NCBI RefSeq assembly: GCF_003337485.1
Contig: NZ_QPJJ01000003.1
Span: forward strand, 62,001 to 126,000
Direction of reading: 5' to 3'
Length of the DNA stretch: 64,000 nucleotides
Source of the DNA: Saliterribacillus persicus
Lineage (GTDB): Bacteria > Bacillota > Bacilli > Bacillales > Amphibacillaceae
Position numbers and translations under genes: made by a program. Below, piece after piece: positions 26,683 through 36,732 of this stretch. The notes below the pieces were generated by a model. It was not told the origin of the DNA and made no database searches. It saw nothing but the letters and a program-made list of their open reading frames with translations. Within the stretch, counting starts at the first letter, position 1. Each line of letters begins with the position of its first letter.

Positions 26683-26712
26683 TGTAATCGCTTTCCCTTG
26701 TAAGCACTTTCA
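26683..26712. promoter_or_regulatory. tandem cre-like sites at the xylan importer promoter
   Basis: TGTAATCGCTTTCC (26683-26696) and TGTAAGCACTTTCA (26699-26712) each match the cre consensus at 13 of 14 positions. They are spaced 16 bp apart. The upstream one abuts a minus-strand TATAAT at 26712-26717, so CcpA binding would block this promoter. Confidence 0.6.
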
Positions 26713-26869
26713 TTATAACTTTGAAAACTTTGTGCCGTAACCGAACAAAGTATAGGTGAAACTTTCAAAACTTAAGATCCTTTATTTCTATTACTTTCAC
26801 AAAAAGCGGCTAACACATATTCACGTATAGTTTTTTAGCACATAAATAAATGGTGATTAACATAACAGA

Positions 26870-26916
26870 AAAATTGCACCGCTAATTGCAGAATTATATA
26901 CTACAGTTAGGGTGCA
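26870..26916 (-). terminator. terminator after the second sensor kinase gene
   Basis: An imperfect stem with TGCACC/GGTGCA ends (26875-26880 and 26911-26916) and inner CTAA/TTAG pairs is followed on the minus strand by ATTTTTC. It separates the two-component genes from the importer operon promoter. Confidence 0.65.
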
Positions 26917-26945
26917 TTTCATCTTACTCTTCCTAGTTTTATATA

Positions 26946-28697
26946 CTACTCTCTTGTTTTTAAAAGAATAATAGGTAATTTTAGTATTATCATGGTGCCT
27001 TCATTCTTTTGACTCTCAATATTCAAGGTAAAGGAATCACCATAATACATTTTCAACCTGTAATAAACATTCTTAATCCCAACACGGTCTCCTATTTCAT
27101 CTTTTTCCAGTGATCGATATAGTTGTCTTACTTTATCTTCTGACATACCTACCCCATTATCGTATATTCTAAAAATGATCGCTTGATCTTCTCTCTCAAC
27201 TTTTACAACTACTTTTCCTTTGCCTTTTTTAGCTTCAATTCCATGGATACTAGCATTTTCAATAAAAGGTATAATCACCATATTGGGAATTTCTACTTTT
27301 TTAACATCGTTATCAATCTCAAACTCATAATATAATTTATCATCGAAACGATATTGCTGAATCTCGAGAAAGCTTTTAGCAAGCAACAATTCTTGTTCAA
27401 TCGTTATCCAATCCTTGTCCCATGTAATGGAATTACGTAAAATTTTAGCCATATTATGAATAATCTCAGCTGTCTCTTTTTCTTCTTTTAATAAGCTCCT
27501 CATTCTAACGGTTTCTAGTACATTAAACAGAAAATGAGGATTGATCTGGCTTTGAAGTGCATTTAATTGCGCTTCTTTTTTTTGCAGTTCTAAATCCTTT
27601 TTTTGAATCTTAACAATATAAACATCATTTATTAAACCTTTTATTTTTTTGGTCATTCGATTAAATTCCGATGTTAAAACACCAATCTCATCTTTATACG
27701 TAGCACCTTCTATCATTTCAAAACTTTGATCTTTTACCTTTCTCATTTTTCTCACTATTTGATTTAAACGCAGATGAATATTACCTGCCATATAGATAAT
27801 AAACATAGAAGGAATTACAAAATTCCATATAGCTAAGTAAAATATAAAAGATCGTGAATTTTCCACATCAGAAATTAAATTATTTTCAGGTAATATACCG
27901 ATTAACTTCCAATCATTCAAATATTGAAGCTGATAGTTAGAAGTTAATTCAATACTATCTTCTATATTTCTAATGGATTTATAAGAAACAAATTGTGTTT
28001 TCCACGGCACATCATTCTTTGTTGTATACTCGATATTTCCTTCTTTATTGACGAGATAAATATCTCCTTCAAAGGTAACGTTATGAAAAATCTGTTCAAT
28101 CACACTGTCATTTAAATTAATCATAATTATTTTTTGTGTATTATTTTGATTAAAATAATCCAATTGCCTTACTACACTAAATTTTGATAGTTCTCCTTGA
28201 TCATCTAACGTACGGGTAACAACAGGATAAAACTGTCTAATATTCGAAGTACTTTGATACCAATGAGAGTCTTTAACTTTTTTATCAATGCCAAAAATCC
28301 CACCTGCTGTAATAACAGATGAATTATCTGTATACAAATAAATCGATCGAATTGATGAGTATATAGGGGTATACTTATTCACATCTCTAAAATAATAATT
28401 GTAGGCAAGTATAAAATCTAGTGGGGTTTCATAAGTTGTTTCTAAAAATTGATGCAGCAATGAGTCAGAGTATAAAACAGTTGAAATACCAACCGCATCC
28501 TCCACACTTTTTCTGAAATCATTGGAAATTTGCTTTAATGCTAGCTCACTATCACTAATTTTTTGAGCTTTTACATTTTCACTTGTAACATGATAAAAAA
28601 TAACATTGGTAAGTACGATTGGTAAAAATACTGACACCATGTAAATCATTAAGAGTTTATTTCTAATTTTCACATCATTAAAATGGATCCTTTTCAT
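26946..28697 (-). CDS. YesM-type sensor histidine kinase (xylan locus)
   Basis: This 583-residue membrane kinase has helices at about residues 13-35 and 284-305, an extracellular sensor of about 245 residues, a HAMP segment, phosphoacceptor His388 in QINPHFLFN, and an ATPase domain with FIENASIHGIE and DNGVGMS. It is a paralogue of the kinase at 15996-17795. It lies 18 bp after its response regulator gene, the opposite gene order to the first module. By position it corresponds to the two-component pair that controls uronoxylan uptake in Geobacillus. The signal is unproven. Confidence 0.9.
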   Translation of the reverse strand: MKRIHFNDVKIRNKLLMIYMVSVFLPIVLTNVIFYHVTSENVKAQKISDSELALKQISNDFRKSVEDAVGISTVLYSDSLLHQFLETTYETPLDFILAYNYYFRDVNKYTPIYSSIRSIYLYTDNSSVITAGGIFGIDKKVKDSHWYQSTSNIRQFYPVVTRTLDDQGELSKFSVVRQLDYFNQNNTQKIIMINLNDSVIEQIFHNVTFEGDIYLVNKEGNIEYTTKNDVPWKTQFVSYKSIRNIEDSIELTSNYQLQYLNDWKLIGILPENNLISDVENSRSFIFYLAIWNFVIPSMFIIYMAGNIHLRLNQIVRKMRKVKDQSFEMIEGATYKDEIGVLTSEFNRMTKKIKGLINDVYIVKIQKKDLELQKKEAQLNALQSQINPHFLFNVLETVRMRSLLKEEKETAEIIHNMAKILRNSITWDKDWITIEQELLLAKSFLEIQQYRFDDKLYYEFEIDNDVKKVEIPNMVIIPFIENASIHGIEAKKGKGKVVVKVEREDQAIIFRIYDNGVGMSEDKVRQLYRSLEKDEIGDRVGIKNVYYRLKMYYGDSFTLNIESQKNEGTMIILKLPIILLKTRE

Positions 28698-28715
28698 CGT
28701 ATCCCATCCATATTC

Positions 28716-30260
28716 TTATTTATTTGCAATTTTCTTTCGATATTGTGTCGGTGTCATGTTTACTGTCTTTTCAAATTGTGTAACAAAATAATCTGCATTT
28801 ACAAAGCCGACTTTTTCAGCCACCTCATATATTCTGTCATCAGTTTGACGCAAGAGTATCTTCGCTTCCTCTACTCGTGCTATTAGAAGATATTCTTTAA
28901 AATAAATACCATATGTCTTTTTAAATAATTGTCCCATATAAACTGGATTCATATAAAATTTATTCGCAATACTTTTTAATGTTAGTGGTTGCTGATAATT
29001 AGCATCGATGAACTTTTTTATTTGATGGATGGTCCCCTGGGTATTGTTTTTATTTAACTGATGAAGCTGTTCGGCACATTCCTTTAAAAAAGAAAGCCAT
29101 AATTGTTTAATATCCTTTAAATTCACAGGATAATGATCCCATTCCATCATCCATTTCCACGTATGAATTCGACTTATATCTCCACCAGCTTCTTTAATTG
29201 CTTTTATTATCTTGTGATTAGCTCGATTAACTACTGTACTTACTGCATCCTTAGCAAAACGATGCTCCTTACAATTTCCCAAGATGCGATTGATTACTGT
29301 AGCGATTTTTTCTTGATTATTTTCTTCAATTGTTTCCATCAGTTGTTGATAAAAGGTTCGATCTAATTCAATATAATGAATTTTTTCTTTTTCTAACTCT
29401 TCATAAAATAACACATCATTTTCATTTAGATATTTATGTTGAACAGTTGTTTTGGCAGTTAAATACGATTCTTTCAATTTATGTAACTCACTGACTGTTT
29501 TTCCTTTATATATGCGCAGATTCCCTTTCATTTTTGCATTTATATAGAGTTGAATTTTTCTATAGAAGTCCCGTTGATTATAGGATTGACTTTTTAATTT
29601 CATATCGGTAAAAACAGCAACTAAACATCCCGTCTTTTCTTCAAAAAATAAGGTGTTATCAGCTAGATCGTATTCAACAAATGTTTGCTGAACAACTTCT
29701 AAGAGAGACGAATAATCAATCCCCATACCATTAAGCTCAATTTTAGTAACCGTATAGGAATCTTTTTTAAAAAGCGGAATATGCAACTCTTTCATGAATT
29801 CCTGATTTATTTCATTATTTAGCAATTTTTTCATATATGTAATCGCTAACATTTTTTCTCGATTTTTAATTATTTTAGCATCTTTTTCAATTACATTTGC
29901 TACCTTTAAAAGAGTGGTCTCTAATTCCTCTTGATCAACAGGCTTTAGTATAAAATCCTGCACACCAAATCTCAGTGCTTTTTGAGCATATTTAAAATCA
30001 TTATATCCACTGATTATAATGAAATATGGTTGCTTTTCCATTGTTTTAGAAATTCCTTGTATTAAACCTAATCCATCCAAAACCGGCATTCGAATATCTG
30101 TTATTACAAGGTCTGGCTGTAAATGATCAATTTGTAGTAACGCATCCTCCCCGTCATCTGCTTGTCCACACACTGTAAATCCGCATTTTTCCCAATCTAT
30201 TAAAGAAATAATACCTTTCCTCACAAATACATCATCATCGACAATGAATACGCTATACAT
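28716..30260 (-). CDS. YesN-type response regulator (AraC output, xylan locus)
   Basis: This 514-residue protein has a receiver domain with IVDDD, phosphoacceptor Asp55 in ITDIRMPV and Lys in FILKPVD. A long middle region is followed by a C-terminal AraC double helix-turn-helix (FYMNPVYMGQLFKKTYG and EVAEKVGFVNADYFVTQFE). The ATG at 30260 follows GAGGGG and lies one base after the YesL stop, which suggests coupled translation. The longer frame would overlap YesL. It should activate the importer and xylanase operon downstream. Confidence 0.9.
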   Translation of the reverse strand: MYSVFIVDDDVFVRKGIISLIDWEKCGFTVCGQADDGEDALLQIDHLQPDLVITDIRMPVLDGLGLIQGISKTMEKQPYFIIISGYNDFKYAQKALRFGVQDFILKPVDQEELETTLLKVANVIEKDAKIIKNREKMLAITYMKKLLNNEINQEFMKELHIPLFKKDSYTVTKIELNGMGIDYSSLLEVVQQTFVEYDLADNTLFFEEKTGCLVAVFTDMKLKSQSYNQRDFYRKIQLYINAKMKGNLRIYKGKTVSELHKLKESYLTAKTTVQHKYLNENDVLFYEELEKEKIHYIELDRTFYQQLMETIEENNQEKIATVINRILGNCKEHRFAKDAVSTVVNRANHKIIKAIKEAGGDISRIHTWKWMMEWDHYPVNLKDIKQLWLSFLKECAEQLHQLNKNNTQGTIHQIKKFIDANYQQPLTLKSIANKFYMNPVYMGQLFKKTYGIYFKEYLLIARVEEAKILLRQTDDRIYEVAEKVGFVNADYFVTQFEKTVNMTPTQYRKKIANK

Positions 30261-30261
30261 T

Positions 30262-30912
30262 TTACCCCTCCTTTGGTTGTTTTTCATGAAGGACCTTATG
30301 ACTTGTTTCAAATCGCTCAAACGCGATTAATGAAATGGATGTAATGATAAAAAAGGTAACACTAACCCCAATAACGGGAATCAGTCCTGGAATCCAACGT
30401 AATATAAACTGAAATAAAACAAGTAAGCCAATCATGATGAGTGTCATCAATGGACTAAATACTCCTAATAAAAATGCATGTTTAAAATAATCCCGAAATG
30501 ATATATCAAAATGAGCATAGGTTGGAAAAATATATAAACTCAAGATCACAAATAGAATTCCTACAATCATGAGTCCAATTTGCATGAGGGTTTGAAAAGA
30601 ACCCTGCATATTTAAAACAAATTGAAAGTTTAAATAGAGAAGATATAAGATTGCTGTCAGGATTAACCCTACACCGTTCGACCTTAAAAACTCACGTTTA
30701 TAGGTGGTAATAAAGGTTTTGGTAAACCTCACTTCCTCTTCCTTCGCTAACCACTCTCTCATAACCGTCACTAAGGCAATCGTTGCTGGGAATACCCCAA
30801 TAATAATCAAGCCTACTAAACTTCCGATTATCCATAGTAAATTCAAATACATCATCCACATCAACCATTCAAGTGCTTTATAGATGCCTCCGATATTATT
30901 CGTCTTTGCCAA
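30262..30912 (-). CDS. YesL-like DUF624 membrane protein (xylan locus)
   Basis: This 216-residue membrane protein of the DUF624 family has five or six helices and an early VFPATIALVTVMREWLAKEEEV region. A TTG at 30912 is chosen because AAGGGG lies 8 bp upstream. The GTG at 30921 sits almost on that box. It is the first gene of a three-gene operon with the response regulator and kinase. Its function is unknown, but the same trio occurs twice in this window. Confidence 0.82.
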   Translation of the reverse strand: MAKTNNIGGIYKALEWLMWMMYLNLLWIIGSLVGLIIIGVFPATIALVTVMREWLAKEEEVRFTKTFITTYKREFLRSNGVGLILTAILYLLYLNFQFVLNMQGSFQTLMQIGLMIVGILFVILSLYIFPTYAHFDISFRDYFKHAFLLGVFSPLMTLIMIGLLVLFQFILRWIPGLIPVIGVSVTFFIITSISLIAFERFETSHKVLHEKQPKEG

Positions 30913-30927
30913 ATTCTTCACCCCTTA

Positions 30928-30941
30928 TGTAAACGCTTTAA
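30928..30941. promoter_or_regulatory. cre-like site before the YesL/two-component operon
   Basis: TGTAAACGCTTTAA matches the cre consensus at 13 of 14 positions. It lies 16-29 bp upstream of the YesL start in the region that also separates it from the divergent GH8 gene. Confidence 0.55.
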
Positions 30942-31112
30942 AAATCAAAGGATATACTATACTTTGTTTGTTCGTTATACATACTTATTATAGTATAATT
31001 TTCATGAATTGGGAATAGGATAAGCGACTTTACAGAAATAGTAGTAATATATTTCTATTTTTGTTAAGAAGTAATATTATCCTTTTTCATAAAAATTATA
31101 AGGAGGATACAG

Positions 31113-32249
31113 ATGGAATCAGCATTTACAACTAATACGTACCGTAACTTACTTGCAGAATACGGTTATAAACAAGACGAGATTGACAGTTGGATTCAAG
31201 ATACCTGGAATAAAATATTCTCACCAAAAGAAGAAGATACGCGAATCTATTTTCCAGTTGGAAAAGACGCGGGGTATATCCTGGATACAGGGAATAACGA
31301 TGTCCGTACAGAGGGTATGTCTTATGGAATGATGATGGCTGTTCAAATGAATGAAGAAGATTTATTTAACCGTTTATGGAAATGGACTAAAACAAATATG
31401 TATATGGAAGATGGTGAAAATGCAGGATACTTTGCATGGTCTTGTGCTCCGAATGGAGAAAAAAATGCATATGGTCCTGCTCCTGATGGGGAAGAATATT
31501 TCGCTCTTGCATTATTTTTTGCTTCTCACCGATTTGGTGATAAAAGTGGTATTTTCAACTATAAAAAAGAGGCACAGGATTTACTTCACACTTGCCTCCA
31601 TAAGGGTGAGAATAATGATGGTTATTCCATGTGGGATCGAGAGAATAAACTAATTAAGTTTGTCCCAAGTGTAGAATTTTCAGACCCATCCTATCACTTA
31701 CCACATTTTTATGAATTATTTGCATTGTGGAGCTATGAAGAAGATCGAGCTTTCTGGAAAGAAGCAGCTATCGCAAGTAGACACTATATTGCCACTTCTG
31801 CTCATCCTGTTACAGGACTCTCCCCTGAATATGCATTTTATGATGGATCACCAAACCATATTCGAGGATTCGGCCATTTTTTTAGCGATTCTTACCGTGT
31901 TGCATGTAATATCGCACTTGATTATGTCTGGTTTAAAGATAATGCTTGTCCAGTTGTTGTTAATGAAAAAATTCAAGCATTCTTTCATGACAAGGATCCA
32001 GAGAACTATAGACGTTACAGAATAAATGGGGAAGCATTTGAAGAAAAATGCTTACATCCTGTTGGACTTATTGCTGCCAATGCAATGGCCTCCCTCTCGA
32101 CAAAGGATGAAAAGGCACAAGAATTTGTAGACTTATTTTGGAACACACCCGTTCGTACCGGCAATCGGAGATATTATGATAATTGCTTGTATTTCTTTAG
32201 TTTATTAGCTCTAAGCGGAAACTTTAAAATTTGGATGCCAAATAATTAA
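31113..32249 (+). CDS. rexA: GH8 reducing-end xylose-releasing exo-oligoxylanase (Rex)
   Basis: This 378-residue (alpha/alpha)6-barrel enzyme has no signal peptide. The general acid is Glu67 in RTEGMSYG and the base is Asp259 in FFSDSYRV. These correspond to Glu70 and Asp263 of the Bacillus halodurans Rex enzyme. His315 in CLHPVGL matches the loop His that blocks the +2 subsite and makes Rex release xylose from the reducing end. A very strong AAGGAGG site precedes the ATG. It is divergent from the YesL operon and complements GH10 and GH43 in cytoplasmic xylo-oligosaccharide breakdown. Confidence 0.94.
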   Translation: MESAFTTNTYRNLLAEYGYKQDEIDSWIQDTWNKIFSPKEEDTRIYFPVGKDAGYILDTGNNDVRTEGMSYGMMMAVQMNEEDLFNRLWKWTKTNMYMEDGENAGYFAWSCAPNGEKNAYGPAPDGEEYFALALFFASHRFGDKSGIFNYKKEAQDLLHTCLHKGENNDGYSMWDRENKLIKFVPSVEFSDPSYHLPHFYELFALWSYEEDRAFWKEAAIASRHYIATSAHPVTGLSPEYAFYDGSPNHIRGFGHFFSDSYRVACNIALDYVWFKDNACPVVVNEKIQAFFHDKDPENYRRYRINGEAFEEKCLHPVGLIAANAMASLSTKDEKAQEFVDLFWNTPVRTGNRRYYDNCLYFFSLLALSGNFKIWMPNN

Positions 32250-32266
32250 TTATAAAATAGATGGAT

Positions 32267-32373
32267 ATTCGTATTTTTCGTTATATATTCGTTTATTTAT
32301 TCGCTATATTCGGTAATTTAATTATTTATTCGTAAATTATTGCTGATATTCGTAATTTGAAAGCTTTTATTCC
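32267..32373. repeat. 20-nt periodic ATTCG repeat array
   Basis: The pentamer ATTCG recurs at 32267, 32287, 32308, 32328 and 32348, with ATTCC at 32369, so the spacing is 20-21 nt. An extra copy is at 32299. The units are AT-rich and degenerate (consensus near TATATTCGTAATTTNA). A related array lies at 44459-44538. Confidence 0.6.
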
Positions 32374-32478
32374 TATTTCGTAATATAAAATAAAGGAACT
32401 AGGAGAATACAAATGGTCACGACTATATTTAGATGTCCAAATATTCCACAGTCAATAATTTTATAATTTCTAAACCAC

Positions 32479-32514
32479 AAAAAGACGTCCCCCCAGGTGG
32501 AAGGACGTCTTTTT
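32479..32514. terminator. bidirectional terminator between GH8 and xylB
   Basis: The perfect 12-bp stem AAAAAGACGTCC/GGACGTCTTTTT (32479-32490 and 32503-32514) has A-tract and T-tract arms. It serves xylB on the minus strand and probably the convergent GH8 gene. Confidence 0.88.
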
Positions 32515-32520
32515 CTACTA

Positions 32521-34020
32521 TTATTTTCTAAACTGCATAAGGTTTTCGTTAAGCTCTTTTGTTTGTTGGTAAACGTTTTGATATAGTGGAAATAATTGTT
32601 GGTATTTTTCAACATTTTCTTTATTTGGTTCAAATGTCTGTGCATCCTCTAAAAATGCATCCGCACATTCTTTTAAAGATGAAAACCATCCTACTCCAAA
32701 TCCTGCTAACATTGCAGCTCCCATACCAGGTCCTTGTTCACTTTTCAATTTTACAATTTTGGCATTAAAAATATCAGCTTGCATTTGTAACCAAGCAGCA
32801 TTTTTAGCACCACCGCCAATAGAATAAATGGTATCAATCACTTTTCCATTCTCTCTAAAAATCGAAATGGATTCGTGTAAAGAGAACGTTATCCCTTCGA
32901 GGACAGCTCGTGCAAAATCATTCAATCCATGAGAGCTATCCATCCCTATAAAGCTCGCTCTAATTTGCGAATCAGCATGTGGAGTTCTTTCTCCAACAAG
33001 ATATGGTGTGAATAATAAACCATTGGAGCCAGCTGGTACGTCACCAACACCATCTAATAATGTATCAAAATCCAATTCTTTAGCAAAGGTATTTTTAAAC
33101 CAGTTCAGACTATGTCCTGCTGAAAGAGTAACTCCCATAGCATAAAAAGCATCTTCTTCACCATGATTAAAATAATGCACTTTACCTTCGTAATCTTTAT
33201 CACCAGTTGGTTCATAGGATAAAACCACACCTGATGTCCCTATGCTTGCGAATGTTTTTCCTTCAGAAAGAATACCTGATCCAATTGCGCCACAAGCATT
33301 ATCAGCACCACCTGCGAAAACCTTGGTGCCAGACGGCAAGGACGTAGCTTCTTTTACCTCATCAGTAATGTCTCCTACGTATGCGTGAGAATCCACTAAT
33401 GGTGGACAAATGGAAATATCGAGATCTAATGCATCACAAATTTCTTTACTCCATTTTTTCGCGTGAACATCTAGTAAACTCGTGCCTGCCGCATCAGAAA
33501 AATCCATATGCAATTGTTTGGTTAATGCATAACGTACATAATCCTTAGGTAAAACAAATGTTTTCGCTTTTTCGAAAATTTCAGGTTCGTTTTCTTTCAC
33601 CCACAATATTTTGGGTAATGTAAATCCTTCAAGCGCTAAATTTTTTGTGATTTTTATAAATTTATCTTTTCCAACTTTGTTATAAATGGTTTGACACTGA
33701 GGTGTTGTCCGCGTGTCATTCCATAGTATTGCATTTCGAAGAACTTGATTATTTTCATCTAGCAGGACAAGTCCATGCATTTGCCCCGAAAAGCTTAAGC
33801 CTTCAATTTCTGAAACATTACCATCAAAGCTTTCCACTAATTCTTTTATTCCTAAAATGGTCTGATTCACCCAGTCCTCAGGCTTTTGTTCGGAGTATCC
33901 GGTTTTCTCTTGAATAAGCGAGTAGTCCTTGGAAACCTCATGGACTACCTCTCCTGCTTTATTCACTAATAGTAACTTAACCGCACTTGTACCGAGGTCT
34001 ACACCAATTACATAGCTCAT
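32521..34020 (-). CDS. xylB: xylulokinase
   Basis: This 499-residue FGGY-family kinase converts D-xylulose and ATP to xylulose 5-phosphate. The N-terminal DLGTSAVK phosphate loop, the SFSGQMHGL substrate segment and ILWNDTRT are characteristic of xylulokinases. The second actin-like domain has FAGGADNACGAIGSG with the likely catalytic Asp, and GGGAKNAAWLQMQAD near the end. Length is normal. It lies 24 bp after xylA in the same operon and feeds xylose from all the xylosidases in this window into the pentose phosphate pathway. Confidence 0.96.
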   Translation of the reverse strand: MSYVIGVDLGTSAVKLLLVNKAGEVVHEVSKDYSLIQEKTGYSEQKPEDWVNQTILGIKELVESFDGNVSEIEGLSFSGQMHGLVLLDENNQVLRNAILWNDTRTTPQCQTIYNKVGKDKFIKITKNLALEGFTLPKILWVKENEPEIFEKAKTFVLPKDYVRYALTKQLHMDFSDAAGTSLLDVHAKKWSKEICDALDLDISICPPLVDSHAYVGDITDEVKEATSLPSGTKVFAGGADNACGAIGSGILSEGKTFASIGTSGVVLSYEPTGDKDYEGKVHYFNHGEEDAFYAMGVTLSAGHSLNWFKNTFAKELDFDTLLDGVGDVPAGSNGLLFTPYLVGERTPHADSQIRASFIGMDSSHGLNDFARAVLEGITFSLHESISIFRENGKVIDTIYSIGGGAKNAAWLQMQADIFNAKIVKLKSEQGPGMGAAMLAGFGVGWFSSLKECADAFLEDAQTFEPNKENVEKYQQLFPLYQNVYQQTKELNENLMQFRK

Positions 34021-34044
34021 AGCTTCACCTCTTTTTATGATCGA

Positions 34045-35367
34045 TTATTTTGAATAGGCATTAAGAATATATTGATTAACTGTAGCTTTAATTACTTCTA
34101 AACGACCAGACTTGTTCTTAATATCTCCTAAGCCTAAAGCATGCTTTTCTAATGATTTGAAGTCAGCTTTTCCACTTACAATATCAAGCCCAACTCCATT
34201 TTTATAACTATCATAACGATCATCAATTATATTTTCGAAAACTTTATCTTGAACTAGTTGATTTGCAACCTTATAACCAACTGCAAAATGGTCCATTCCA
34301 GCAATATGTGCATAGAATAAATCCTCAGGATCAAATGAGCCACGACGAGCTTTTGCGTCAAAGTTAAGTCCGCCAGATCCTAATCCACCGTTTTTAATAA
34401 TCTCATACATCGCAAGTGTAATCGAATAGATGTCTGCAGGGAATTCATCTGTATCCCAGCCTAATAGTGGATCGCCTTGGTTAGCATCAACAGAACCAAG
34501 CATTCCATTAACTCTTGCGTAACGAAGCTCGTGTTCGAAAGTATGGCCAGCTAGAGTTGCGTGGTTTGCTTCAATATTAAATTTAAATTTGTCCGCTAGA
34601 CCATAGTTCAATAAGAAAGCATGTGCTGATTGCACATCAAAATCATATTGGTGTGTTGTTGGTTCTTTTGGTTTTGGCTCAATTAAGAACTGTGCATCAA
34701 AGCCAATTTCTTTCGCATAGTCTACAGCCATTTGGAAGAAACGTCCAAGGTTATCCTGTTCTAATTTTAAGTCAGTGTTTAATAGGGTCTCATACCCTTC
34801 ACGTCCACCCCAGAATACATAGTTTTCTGCACCTAGTTCTTTCCCGATTTCTAAACCTTTTTTCACTTTCGCCGCAGAATAAGCAAATACATCTGCATTG
34901 TTAGAAGATGCTGCACCATGAACAAATCGTGGGTTCGTAAAATTGTTTGCTGTGTTCCAAAGCAATTTTACGTCACTATCCTTCATGTAATCTTTAATCA
35001 TAGCAGTAATCGTATCTAAATTTTGATAGGTTTCTTTTAAGGTATCGCCTTCTGGTGCAATATCTACATCGTGGAAACAGAAGTATTTTGCACCAATTTT
35101 ATCGAAAAATTCAAATGCTGCTTCTACACGTGCTTTAGCTTGGTCCATTCCAGTATATTTATCCCAAGGTCTAATTGCTGTACCCGTACCAAAAGGATCC
35201 GATAAATCAGCAGTAAACGTGTGCCAATATGCAACACCAAAACGTAAAAACTCTTCCATTGTTTGTCCATTAATTTTCTCTTCTGGATTATAAAATTTAA
35301 ATGCTAGTGGATTCTTTGACTGTGGGCCTTCATAATTAATCTTGTTAACGTTTTCAAACCATGTCAT
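34045..35367 (-). CDS. xylA: xylose isomerase
   Basis: This 440-residue class II xylose isomerase converts D-xylose to D-xylulose. The TIM barrel contains the catalytic His in [11 protein letters not shown], metal-binding residues in [15 protein letters not shown] and the [17 protein letters not shown] segment. The final metal Asp is in GGLNFDAK. The ATG has CGGAGGG 8 bp upstream. Its promoter carries a XylR operator over the -35 region and is divergent from xylR. Confidence 0.97.
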   Translation of the reverse strand: MTWFENVNKINYEGPQSKNPLAFKFYNPEEKINGQTMEEFLRFGVAYWHTFTADLSDPFGTGTAIRPWDKYTGMDQAKARVEAAFEFFDKIGAKYFCFHDVDIAPEGDTLKETYQNLDTITAMIKDYMKDSDVKLLWNTANNFTNPRFVHGAASSNNADVFAYSAAKVKKGLEIGKELGAENYVFWGGREGYETLLNTDLKLEQDNLGRFFQMAVDYAKEIGFDAQFLIEPKPKEPTTHQYDFDVQSAHAFLLNYGLADKFKFNIEANHATLAGHTFEHELRYARVNGMLGSVDANQGDPLLGWDTDEFPADIYSITLAMYEIIKNGGLGSGGLNFDAKARRGSFDPEDLFYAHIAGMDHFAVGYKVANQLVQDKVFENIIDDRYDSYKNGVGLDIVSGKADFKSLEKHALGLGDIKNKSGRLEVIKATVNQYILNAYSK

Positions 35368-35413
35368 TTTGTTATCCCTCCGAATTGTTTTTAAGATTTA
35401 TTTCAACGCCTTC

Positions 35414-35442
35414 ATTATAGCAACGCTTTCTAAGTTTGTCTA
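35414..35442 (-). promoter_or_regulatory. xylA promoter
   Basis: On the minus strand there is a TAGACA -35 at 35437-35442, a 17-bp spacer and a perfect TATAAT -10 at 35414-35419. The operator below covers the -35 box. A weak cre-like stretch (AGAAAGCGTTGCTA, 11 of 14) lies in the spacer. Confidence 0.8.
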
Positions 35443-35455
35443 GTGACTAAACAAA
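35435..35455. promoter_or_regulatory. XylR operator
   Basis: The dyad TTTGTCTAG-N3-CTAAACAAA has one mismatch between its 9-bp arms. It resembles known Firmicute xyl operators with TTTGT and ACAAA arms. It lies between the divergent xylA and xylR genes and overlaps the xylA -35. Confidence 0.78.
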
Positions 35456-35522
35456 GATTATAGTAAAGAATTTTAAAATGTGATAAAATAGAGCGTACAA
35501 TACGATCGTATATAGAGAGTGA

Positions 35523-36704
35523 GTGAAGATTGTGAGCCAAACTTGGAACCAGCACGTTGTAAAAAAAGAAAATAAAACGTTAGTTCTCGATCAAATCCGA
35601 GAACATGCACCAATCTCAAGAGCTAGTATTGCACAACAAACCGGATTGAATAAAGGTACCGTTTCTTCTTTAGTAAGTGAGTTAATGAACGAAAAATTAA
35701 TTTCCGAGTCCGGAACCGGACAATCGAGTGGTGGGAGACGCCCTGTCATGCTTCTTTTTAATCAACAGGCAGGATTCACGATTAGCATTGACCTAGGAGT
35801 TAAAAATATACTTGGTGTGCTTTGTGACTTAAAAGGGAATATCCTCGAGGGGAAAAAGATAATTCTAGAAGATAATCAAGTTGAAATTGTGCTTGAAAGA
35901 TTATATGGATTAATAAATGAATTAATTGCAGCTGCTCCAGACGCTCCTTATGGGATAGTTGGGATAGGAATAGGCGTACCAGGAGTTATTTCAAACGAAG
36001 GGGAAGTGCTACTTGCCCCAAACTTAGACTGGAAAAACGTTCAATTGAAAGAAATATTAGCAGATAAATATCAGCTACCAATTGTTGTTGAGAATGAAGC
36101 AAATGCGGGAGCAATCGGTGAAAAAACCTATGGAGCAGGACAAAAATCTAATGACCTGGTATATGTAAGTGTAGGAACAGGTATTGGTGTCGGTTTAATC
36201 TTAGATGGCGAATTGTATAAAGGAATCCGTGGTTTTTCAGGAGAACTCGGTCATATGACGATTGAAAGAGATGGACTAAAGTGCAGATGTGGAAATACTG
36301 GTTGTTGGGAATTGTACGCATCAGAAAACGCCCTACTTAGTAAAGCAAAAACAGATCAGTTTAAATCCATTCATACGATAGTAAAAGCTGCAGAAAAAAA
36401 TGACAAAGAAGCTATCTCACTATTAAACGACATGGGTAAATATTTGGGTATAGGTATCACCAATATTCTTCATATCTTTAATCCCGAGCAAGTCATTCTT
36501 GGTAATGCGATGATTGAAGCAGAGAAATTTGTCTTACCAGCTATTTTAGAGTATATCGATGCACATACTATTGGGTTTAACCGTGATGATGTGAAAATTT
36601 CCGGTGCAATGCTGAAGGAATATTCAACTGTTCTTGGTATAGCTTCAGTAAATATAGAGTTATTTTTTAAAGAAAATCAAGCAACACTAGAACTGTTATC
36701 TTAA
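35523..36704 (+). CDS. xylR: XylR xylose repressor (ROK family)
   Basis: This 393-residue protein has an N-terminal winged helix with SRASIAQQTGLNKGTVSSLV, followed by a ROK sugar-binding domain with the SSGGRRP linker motif, VENEANAGAIGE and the zinc motif CRCGNTGCWE. It is divergent from xylA and should repress xylAB until xylose binds. The start is a GTG at 35523, and a second GTG at 35532 is also possible because neither has a strong ribosome site. A weak start may keep repressor levels low. Confidence 0.93.
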   Translation: MKIVSQTWNQHVVKKENKTLVLDQIREHAPISRASIAQQTGLNKGTVSSLVSELMNEKLISESGTGQSSGGRRPVMLLFNQQAGFTISIDLGVKNILGVLCDLKGNILEGKKIILEDNQVEIVLERLYGLINELIAAAPDAPYGIVGIGIGVPGVISNEGEVLLAPNLDWKNVQLKEILADKYQLPIVVENEANAGAIGEKTYGAGQKSNDLVYVSVGTGIGVGLILDGELYKGIRGFSGELGHMTIERDGLKCRCGNTGCWELYASENALLSKAKTDQFKSIHTIVKAAEKNDKEAISLLNDMGKYLGIGITNILHIFNPEQVILGNAMIEAEKFVLPAILEYIDAHTIGFNRDDVKISGAMLKEYSTVLGIASVNIELFFKENQATLELLS

Positions 36705-36732
36705 TTTTTTATTATTGAAAGCAATCTCAATT

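Noticed and set aside
32373-32645. 90-residue minus-strand frame overlapping the 3-prime end of xylB
   Set aside because: It lies out of frame within the xylB end and terminator, has no ribosome site and low-complexity content.
35421-35434. cre site in the xylA promoter
   Set aside because: Only 11 of 14 positions match, so it is mentioned with the promoter but not annotated separately.
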